From contig NZ_JAILYJ010000019.1 in assembly GCF_019793465.1 (NCBI RefSeq), positions 55,241 to 119,240 of the forward strand: a DNA stretch of 64,000 bases, given 5' to 3'. The notes beneath the pieces are model-generated. The model saw only the letters and a program-made list of their open reading frames with translations. It had not been told where the DNA came from and searched no databases. Source of the stretch: Rhizobium croatiense. Lineage in GTDB: Bacteria; Pseudomonadota; Alphaproteobacteria; Rhizobiales; Rhizobiaceae. A program made the position numbers and the translations under genes. This document shows, piece by piece, positions 53,117 through 59,185 of this stretch. The first letter of the stretch is position 1. Each line of letters begins with the position of its first letter.

Positions 53117-53809
53117 ATGACGGACGCAAGCATGAATCCCGGCGCACGACGGCTCGCTCAAAACCTCTTCTGCACCATTGCATGCGCGACAAGTGGAGTG
53201 GCGCTTGCCGCAGAGGATGCCGTCTCAAGATTTGTCGACTACTATCAAAAGGCCTACGCGGAAGGGCGCGATTTGATCCCTGCCCCTCAAAAGCCCCTCG
53301 ATATCTCCTCAATCGTGGAGCGACTTAACCTGCTATCCATCACGCCTGAAGGCGCATTGAGCGGAAGCGCCTTTCTCGATTCTGACGGCACTATCGTCAA
53401 GTTAGCCGGCGCCCAAGGCTGCCTCTCGACCGAGCAGGTGGAATTTGCCGGCCTGCAGACCACATGCTCCATGGTCTCACTTGCCGGGCTAACAGCAGAG
53501 CTTAGCGAGGCCGGAACCGCTGCCGGCAATGCTTTCCCGTGTCATTTTCTCGGTCAGAATGCCGGCGCGCCGACCGTCCGTTTTGCCGAATGCTTCTTCA
53601 TGAAGGATGGTGAAACACAATCGCTGTCCCAACTGCTTATCAGCATGGGTGTGGCGTTCGCGGCACGCGATCGTTCGGGCCGGGCACTATTCCCGGAATA
53701 TGCAGAGACAGAAGAACGCGCACAAAACGCGAAAGCCGGAATCTGGGCAAACGCCCACTTCACGCATCCTTACGGTGAGCGCTATCGCACCAATCCTTCC
53801 ATGAACTGA
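53117..53809 (+). CDS. Exported SNase-fold protein, catalytic residues lost (230 aa)
   Basis: The N-terminus has a signal-like hydrophobic run (LFCTIACATSGVALAAED). The C-terminal half keeps the thermonuclease frame, ending with LFPEYAETEERAQNAKAGIW, the SNase YxxAExxA..GIW pattern. At the usual R-x-L-x-G-x-x-A-P-E site it reads VKLAGAQGCL, so the first Arg is Lys and the catalytic Glu is Leu. Two paired cysteines suggest a disulfide. Start at ATG 53117. It heads the plus-strand operon, divergent from the MOB operon, and is followed by two more SNase-like genes. Confidence 0.75.
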   Translation: MTDASMNPGARRLAQNLFCTIACATSGVALAAEDAVSRFVDYYQKAYAEGRDLIPAPQKPLDISSIVERLNLLSITPEGALSGSAFLDSDGTIVKLAGAQGCLSTEQVEFAGLQTTCSMVSLAGLTAELSEAGTAAGNAFPCHFLGQNAGAPTVRFAECFFMKDGETQSLSQLLISMGVAFAARDRSGRALFPEYAETEERAQNAKAGIWANAHFTHPYGERYRTNPSMN

Positions 53810-53817
53810 TCGCCGCG

Positions 53818-54462
53818 ATGAGGTTCCTGATGTTGATGTCCACACTCGCAGCCTCCGGCCTTTTTGCAGGCATATCGGTCCTGCCCATGCTCGCCGGTCC
53901 GAACCTGCCAGAGCCTCCTCGCGTCCAAGCTCCAATTATCCCGGCCCAAGCGCTTGGGAGCGAACGGGTTGCCGCAGATAGTCACGAAAGCGATGGAACT
54001 GAATTCGCCCCTTTCCCAGAACACGCGCAATTCGAAACCGGCGACACCTGGATTTCCGGTGGACGGCGATATCGCCTCTATGGTCTGCAGGCGTGTCTCC
54101 GCGGGACCTCCGTCACAATATCTCCTGGTGTTATCAGGGATTGCGGCGAGCTCAACCTGATCATGGTCCAGGCGTTGATTAGAGATACGAAGCCCGTCTG
54201 CACAACCATCAAGGATATCGATCAAAACAATGCCGTCGTCGGCTGCCAGACGACAACAGGCAAACGGCGCTATGATCTGGCAACTTACATGATCGCTGAG
54301 GGGTGGGGATTCGCCGCCGTCGACACCACCGGCCAACTGATCGTTCCTGGCTATAGGGTGGCGGAAGAAAGCGCACGATCGGCACGCGTCGGGCTATGGG
54401 CCTATTCGGATATGCCTCATCCGGTCGCGATCCTTGCCGGCCAAGGGGGCGCGCAACGATGA
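53818..54462 (+). CDS. Exported SNase-fold protein, degenerate (second copy, 214 aa)
   Basis: The N-terminal hydrophobic segment (FLMLMSTLAASGLFAG) suggests export. The SNase block reads RRYRLYGLQACL, keeping Arg but replacing the catalytic Glu with Leu, and the end has VAEESARSARVGLWAYSD. It starts eight bases after the previous stop. Paralogue of its neighbours with extra cysteines, expected to act in the periplasm or be secreted. Not predicted to cut nucleic acid. Confidence 0.75.
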   Translation: MRFLMLMSTLAASGLFAGISVLPMLAGPNLPEPPRVQAPIIPAQALGSERVAADSHESDGTEFAPFPEHAQFETGDTWISGGRRYRLYGLQACLRGTSVTISPGVIRDCGELNLIMVQALIRDTKPVCTTIKDIDQNNAVVGCQTTTGKRRYDLATYMIAEGWGFAAVDTTGQLIVPGYRVAEESARSARVGLWAYSDMPHPVAILAGQGGAQR

Positions 54463-55082
54463 AACTTGTTTTGCTGTCAATCATGTTTCTGCCGATGACG
54501 GTGGCGTCCACGACGGCACAAGTCCGACCGGCTGACATCCCGCGCCAGATTTATGGAAAAGTCCAGGTCGTCGATGCGACCACCCTTGAGTTCAGGAAGA
54601 GCGCACAGACAGTGCGGCTTGCTGGATACGAAGCCCCTCGCCTCGAGCAGACAGCAACGAGCGATGGCGTCGACTGGCCGGTGGGCCAGGTCTCGCGGGC
54701 CTGGATGGTCCTCCGTACGCTTGGGCAGGACGTCAACTGCGCACCTATTGCTCGGGATGCCAACGGCGTGATCCTCGCACACTGCTTTGTCGGAGAGACA
54801 AACCTCGCCGCCACGGCGATCGCAGAAGGGATCGGCTACGCGTTCAACCACCGCGGCGAACCACAGGTTCCCGCCTATTTCGATATCGAGAGGAAGGCGC
54901 GCGGCCTCGGATACGGCGTCTGGTCATCGCCAGATCTCCTTCCTCCGTGGCTTTATACTGCGTCGAGCGGAAATGGGGAGAAAGCCAGGGCTTCCACATC
55001 GGAACCCGACACCAGCTTGCCCCTGCCTTTGCCTGTTGTCCCAGCCAGATCATCCACTCCCAACGACGTGCATGGAGGTTGA
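54459..55082 (+). CDS. Exported SNase-fold protein, degenerate (third copy, 207 aa)
   Basis: The signal peptide is MKLVLLSIMFLPMTVAST. The SNase core is the least altered of the three: VQVVDATTLEFRKSAQ then VRLAGYEAPRLEQ, where the Arg is kept but the position of catalytic Glu is Arg. IAEGIGYAFNHRGEP and DIERKARGLGYGVWSS continue the fold. The ATG overlaps the preceding stop as ATGA, so translation is coupled. A proline/serine-rich tail follows the domain. Confidence 0.78.
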   Translation: MKLVLLSIMFLPMTVASTTAQVRPADIPRQIYGKVQVVDATTLEFRKSAQTVRLAGYEAPRLEQTATSDGVDWPVGQVSRAWMVLRTLGQDVNCAPIARDANGVILAHCFVGETNLAATAIAEGIGYAFNHRGEPQVPAYFDIERKARGLGYGVWSSPDLLPPWLYTASSGNGEKARASTSEPDTSLPLPLPVVPARSSTPNDVHGG

Positions 55083-55394
55083 ATGCGCCGCATTGTTGCA
55101 GCCGCTATAGTGCTCATGTTGCTGTCCGGGTCCGCTTCGATAGCGATCGCCGAGGATGGCGCGACCCAGAAGCAGATAGACCAGCGCGACCCGGACTTTT
55201 GCGGAGCCGGAGGTGCTGGCTGCGATCCTGCCGAGGTACAACGGTGGAAAGCGGTCGGCAACAGGCTTGCCGACCTCTCGTCAGCCGATCTCAGCCAATA
55301 CGCCTACGCCTGCGCAAAGCATCCCGATTGGAGACAAGACTGCGAAACCAGTCCGGTCGCTATCCTGAAACGGCTCGGGATCGAGGGATACTGA
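55083..55394 (+). CDS. Small exported cysteine-containing protein (103 aa)
   Basis: The signal peptide (MRRIVAAAIVLMLLSGSASI) and a short mature part with CGAGGAGCDPAEVQRWK hold two close cysteine pairs. Its start abuts the preceding stop in the operon. No known family; position suggests a role at the cell surface during conjugation, like its neighbours. Confidence 0.65.
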   Translation: MRRIVAAAIVLMLLSGSASIAIAEDGATQKQIDQRDPDFCGAGGAGCDPAEVQRWKAVGNRLADLSSADLSQYAYACAKHPDWRQDCETSPVAILKRLGIEGY

Positions 55395-55396
55395 AG

Positions 55397-55764
55397 ATGG
55401 CGCTGAACAAGCGTCCCGGAGGCGCGGTCTTGGCAGCCGTGATCGCCTTGCTGGTAGGCGCGGGCGGCGGCTATGCGATCAACGAAGTGATCAGGAGCGA
55501 CCGCGAGACCGATCTGGAACATGAGGTCGCCCGGCTGAAAGGCGAAGCGTCACACGACGCGTCCCAAGTGACGAGGAGGCTAGCGCTGCGCTTGCGAAAT
55601 CCGGACGGTCGATGCGCGTTACGGAATGCAAACCGCGCCAGGCAGTGCCGGGTGTGACGTGCTCAGGCATCATCACAACGACCGCTGGATCTTTTGCCGG
55701 GACAAGCCAACCCGGTGTGCTCTCCTTTGCGAAAATCGATGGCGTCTGGCGGCAAATCCAATGA
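55397..55764 (+). pseudogene. Membrane-anchored EexN/entry-type small protein with a probable frameshift
   Basis: The ATG at 55397 opens MALNKRPGGAVLAAVIALLV, a single membrane helix, then DLEHEVARLKGEASHD. The open frame turns to an arginine-rich end and stops at 55657. In another frame the reading continues EEASAALAKSGRSMRVTECK and QAVPGVTCSGIITTTAGSFA and ends at 55762-55764, where its stop overlaps the next ATG as ATGA, the coupling used elsewhere in this operon. The true product therefore probably spans both frames, broken near 55565-55580 by a small indel or a sequencing error. Family naming is uncertain. Confidence 0.6.
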
Positions 55765-56330
55765 TAACGTCGAAGGAGCGGACAATGAGACAGAGACTAA
55801 TATTGGCTGCGATCGTTGCCGGATTGGCCTTTACGCCATCGGCGACGCCCGTAATGGCCGAGGACGCATCCTGGGGATGCCAGGTTCTGCTTTGCGCCGC
55901 TTCACAGAATCCATCCTGGCACGGCGTTTCCTACTGCGTTCCGCCCATGACAAAGCTCATCGCGGCGATGAAGGAGCCGGGATTTTCGTGGCCTATTTGC
56001 CATGAAGCCAAGGCCGGCAAACCGGGGCACGAGACCTACGAAGACTGCCCGTCGGGCACCACGGTTGGCAGCAGTTCGGAGACTCGCAATGGCTGGAGTA
56101 GTGAGCCTGACCAATGTATCAAAACCGTTGATGTTTGCCGATCTCCTGGTCAGCGCGCTTCCGACACCGATCAGAGCAGTGCCGTGATACGACGGAGCTT
56201 CGGCGATCGAGGCGATAGCTGCATTCAGCAGATCGCGACGCCGCGGCCGCGCCGTCCAGATCCCTATTACTTCGATATCCCGAACGAACAAGGCGTAAAG
56301 CAGAGATTCTGGTTCAACCTGAACCATTAA
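55761..56330 (+). CDS. TrbM/KikA-type exported conjugation protein (189 aa)
   Basis: An N-terminal signal (RLILAAIVAGLAFTPSATPV) precedes CQVLLCAASQNPSWHGVSYC and VPPMTKLIAAM, the cysteine-rich block of the TrbM/KikA/MpfK family found with type IV mating systems. Six or more further cysteines suggest disulfides in the periplasm. The ATG at 55761 overlaps the preceding stop; an internal ATG at 55785 is possible. Last gene of the plus-strand operon, convergent with the XRE regulator. Confidence 0.8.
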   Translation: MITSKERTMRQRLILAAIVAGLAFTPSATPVMAEDASWGCQVLLCAASQNPSWHGVSYCVPPMTKLIAAMKEPGFSWPICHEAKAGKPGHETYEDCPSGTTVGSSSETRNGWSSEPDQCIKTVDVCRSPGQRASDTDQSSAVIRRSFGDRGDSCIQQIATPRPRRPDPYYFDIPNEQGVKQRFWFNLNH

Positions 56331-56360
56331 TCCAGGTCGAACTAATGTCACCGCAAGAAC

Positions 56361-56702
56361 TTACGTTGGCTCGTCGGTAGTTTTCTTTTTCCTCCGACGG
56401 GCTCGCCACGCGGCGATCCGAGCAAGATCACTTTCCGAGATTCTGAACAAATCCTCAATCGTGACATTCCATTCGCGCTGCATCTTGTCGAGGGTCGAGA
56501 GCTTCACATCCCGCATGCCGCGGGTGACTTGAGACATGTAGGCTTCCGACACGCCAAGTTGGTCGGCCAGATCCTTGTTCGTCAACCGCCGCTGAGCCTT
56601 CAACCGCATGAGACCGATGGCGAGCCGTTCCTGGAAAGAGAGAGACGTCAGGTCAATCCCATTCGAAACTTGATCGGTGTCATCGCCCTTCAAACGCGGC
56701 AT
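56361..56702 (-). CDS. XRE-family transcriptional regulator (113 aa)
   Basis: A Cro/CI-type helix-turn-helix covers about residues 30-85: LTNKDLADQLGVSEAYMSQV, then DVKLSTLDKMQREWN. The C-terminal tail is strongly basic (RARRRKKK). The ATG at 56702 is used; a TTG codon precedes it in frame. It faces the 34-bp palindrome at 56972-57005 and the divergent small membrane gene, so it probably represses the right-hand block and itself. Confidence 0.88.
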   Translation of the reverse strand: MPRLKGDDTDQVSNGIDLTSLSFQERLAIGLMRLKAQRRLTNKDLADQLGVSEAYMSQVTRGMRDVKLSTLDKMQREWNVTIEDLFRISESDLARIAAWRARRRKKKTTDEPT

Positions 56703-57029
56703 CAAACGATACCTTCGCCCGAAGGCTCCATCAACGCGCTCTCGAGCGACAGGGGCCGATGACTAAGTGCATGAGCCCGCCGACAGTCACGTGGATGTTT
56801 CAAATTTCTACCGCTCATCCGATGCATAAGGCTGTCCAGAGACCAAAAAAGTAAAGCTTAACGTTCTTTTCTTCGTGTTCGACTTCAATACACCGCAGCG
56901 GGCAGGCTGTGCAAGCGGACCCCGGCGCCTCTCGAAATGGATGCCCTAGGCATCTTGCAGAATCTGCGATTGATCAAATCTTTAACTGCAGTTAAATTTT
57001 TGATCTGTTTCTTGTAGTGGAGAGCACGG
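56703..57029. promoter_or_regulatory. Divergent control region with AT-rich stretches
   Basis: These 327 bp lie between the XRE gene and the small membrane gene. They are visibly AT-rich compared with the flanks and hold the palindrome listed next. No open frame is supported. Confidence 0.55.
56972..57005. promoter_or_regulatory. 34-bp near-perfect palindrome, candidate XRE operator
   Basis: The core TTTAACTGCAGTTAAA (56981-56996) is a perfect 16-bp palindrome. Outside two mismatched pairs the symmetry resumes, with GATCAAA at 56972-56978 matching TTTGATC at 56999-57005, so 15 of 17 base pairs are symmetric. It ends 24 bases before the ATG of the membrane gene. The form is typical of a dimeric or cooperative repressor site. 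Confidence 0.65.
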
Positions 57030-57323
57030 ATGTTATGGCTCGAACGGTTTGGCTATCGGATCAACCTGCGGCGGTTAGCAATAGCGATCCTATGTCTGGC
57101 ACTCGCGTTCGTCGCTGCGCGGATGGCCTTTAGGGACAGTCTAACCCTCGGCTACGCGATGGTCGCCCCAACCTACATCTTTCTGGCGGTCGTGATTGAA
57201 GGGGCTCGGACCGTGAGCGGCAGCTTCTGGGACATTCGCGGCAGGGCGGAGACGGTCGTGGCTGTCGCTGGCGCCGTTGGCGTCGGATATCTCGGCTTCA
57301 GTCTTTGGTCGATCGGGTACTGA
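57030..57323 (+). CDS. Small membrane protein (97 aa)
   Basis: Three hydrophobic stretches (LRRLAIAILCLALAFVAARM; APTYIFLAVVIEGA; VVAVAGAVGVGYLGFSLWSI) with a basic N-terminus predict an integral membrane protein. GTGGAGAG precedes the ATG. It lies just downstream of the palindrome and nine bases before the DUF1173-like gene, so they form one transcript. Function unknown. Confidence 0.65.
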   Translation: MLWLERFGYRINLRRLAIAILCLALAFVAARMAFRDSLTLGYAMVAPTYIFLAVVIEGARTVSGSFWDIRGRAETVVAVAGAVGVGYLGFSLWSIGY

Positions 57324-57332
57324 TAGCGGACG

Positions 57333-58709
57333 ATGCGTATCGTGGTCCGCAACAGCCCGACCCATGTGTTGACTGAACTAAGCGACCGCGAGGCCGTCGC
57401 GTTGCGCGCCTGGTACGGCAACGCTGCCTCAAACGCCGATGAGGCAATTGCGCTTTCCGTGATCCGGCGCGTCAAGGTGATGGATGGCTGGATCGAATGC
57501 GACTGCCTGGAGGCGCAGCATCAGCCGTTGCTTGCACCGATCCGACAGGAACGCACCTTCACGCTGCGACGGCTAACGCCGAAGGACAATGCGCCCGGTC
57601 GGCATGCGGAGCGGCCAAATCACGCCCTCGCCTGTCCGTTCCACGTCGACAAGGACGCCAGCCCCGCCCTCATTGACCGAAGCTACCATCTTCGCCCTCT
57701 GCCCAAATCCGAGCGCTCTTACATCAATGCTCTTCCCGCCATTCCCGATCGCCTGGCCGATGTCTCAGGTCATGAACCCTCGCGATCGAGCGAACGAAAC
57801 GACCGGCCGTCGAGACTGGGTGGCGTGCTTTGGCGGATGCTTGACAAGGCGGGTACGAATGTGATCCCGCCGCTGCAGGATGGTGTTGTGGAATTCACGC
57901 TAGCCAATCAGCTCTTCCGCCTGCGCTCGGCCGCACGGGAGCTGAGGGTGCTCAGGACCTGGACTCTGAACGCGCTTCTATCGACTTGGGGCCCCGACTA
58001 TTGGAATTCGGAGAGCCGCTGGCAGCAGCTGCTTGCGAGCTCGCGCCGCGACTGGCCCGAGGGACTTCGCCGTACCGGCTTCATGCTGTTATTTTCGACC
58101 AGCGTTTCCACGCAAGCCATCATGCCGGCATCCACCTCGCGGACAATCGAGATCCTCTCCAAGGTGCGCCAGCCGCTTCGGGGCGACCCGGCAAACCGAG
58201 GACCGTTCCTGACGCTGCTGAACGTGGATTTTCAGGAGGACGATGAAGGCCCGGTTCGGGCTGTGCAAGCCTACGCCCAGCCGGTCTACAACGGCGACAC
58301 GCTCTTTCCTGTCGAGTCCGGATTTGAGCGTGACGTTTCCCACCTGCTGTTCTGGCTTCAGCGATCGCTCTTCGATGCCGCACCCGAACTTCGGATCTCC
58401 ATTATCAAACCGCTCTTCGCCATGGAAACGCCCATCGGCCTTTGCAGGCCAGACTTCGTTTTGGAAACTACTTATAGAGATCAGCCACCGCGAAGGCTGC
58501 TCGTCGAGGCCTTTGGGATGGAGACCGAGGAATATCGGAACGCCAAGGAAAAAACGATCCCCCGAATGAAACATCTCGGGCCGATCTTTGCGATTTCTCC
58601 CGAGGATCTTACCGAGGCGAATTCTGAACGGACTGGCCGCCGGCTGCAGGCGTGGGTCGTAGACAAAATAGGCAATGGCCGAGACTGCGCCGGAACAGAT
58701 GGACGATGA
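57333..58709 (+). CDS. DUF1173-like protein with three N-terminal cysteines (458 aa)
   Basis: Near residues 50-110 the pattern IECDCLEAQ, then RPNHALACPFHVDKD gives three conserved-looking cysteines and a His, the hallmark I know for DUF1173, possibly a zinc site. The C-terminal part has GLCRPDFVLETTY followed by RRLLVEAFGMETEEY, resembling a restriction-endonuclease-like core (Asp, then Glu) without a clear lysine. No membrane segments. It is convergent with the T4SS operon. Family assignment moderate, function unknown. Confidence 0.62.
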   Translation: MRIVVRNSPTHVLTELSDREAVALRAWYGNAASNADEAIALSVIRRVKVMDGWIECDCLEAQHQPLLAPIRQERTFTLRRLTPKDNAPGRHAERPNHALACPFHVDKDASPALIDRSYHLRPLPKSERSYINALPAIPDRLADVSGHEPSRSSERNDRPSRLGGVLWRMLDKAGTNVIPPLQDGVVEFTLANQLFRLRSAARELRVLRTWTLNALLSTWGPDYWNSESRWQQLLASSRRDWPEGLRRTGFMLLFSTSVSTQAIMPASTSRTIEILSKVRQPLRGDPANRGPFLTLLNVDFQEDDEGPVRAVQAYAQPVYNGDTLFPVESGFERDVSHLLFWLQRSLFDAAPELRISIIKPLFAMETPIGLCRPDFVLETTYRDQPPRRLLVEAFGMETEEYRNAKEKTIPRMKHLGPIFAISPEDLTEANSERTGRRLQAWVVDKIGNGRDCAGTDGR

Positions 58710-58754
58710 TCGGCGCAACAAGATGGTTGGGCGGCTAGATTTTCACGCCTTTTG

Positions 58755-59093
58755 CTATGGCTGTGGCGAGCCATCAAGCTCGGATTCCGCTGCCTTGAGC
58801 AGAGCACTCTGAACACGAGACCCGATCTCCGGCGGGCAGTTCCCGAACATGCTGGATACAAGCTCGTCTGCGAGTTCGGCAATCGTCGGTGTGAGGGCTG
58901 TCGGAAAGCGCCGGTCCACGTCTTTTGCATCCGCCCCTAGGCGTTCGAGTTCGGCTTTGATGGCGCGCTTTTCCACTGCACGCTCCTTGATCATCAGCCA
59001 GAGACCAGCGTTAGCCTTGGCCGCGGCAACAATTCTTTGGATAACCTGGTCTTTCAAAAGACCTCGATTTGGGCGGTATCGGATTTCGCCCAC
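58755..59093 (-). CDS. Small cytoplasmic protein ending the T4SS operon (112 aa)
   Basis: The start is set at a GTG at 59093, because AGGAGG sits seven bases upstream; the open frame extends to 59147 but that part overlaps the ribosome binding site. The protein is helical with basic and acidic heptads (IKERAVEKRAIKAELERLG) and a C-terminal helical region. It follows the coupling-protein gene by about 92 bp from stop to start. No family recognised; a coupling-protein accessory is possible. Confidence 0.6.
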   Translation of the reverse strand: MGEIRYRPNRGLLKDQVIQRIVAAAKANAGLWLMIKERAVEKRAIKAELERLGADAKDVDRRFPTALTPTIAELADELVSSMFGNCPPEIGSRVQSALLKAAESELDGSPQP

Positions 59094-59185
59094 GGTATTT
59101 CCTCCTTCCGTCAGCTGCAATTGAAACTGGTCAATGCGGCTTCTCAATCTCGAGCGATGTGCCGCGCTTCGGGCATGCTGTCTGC

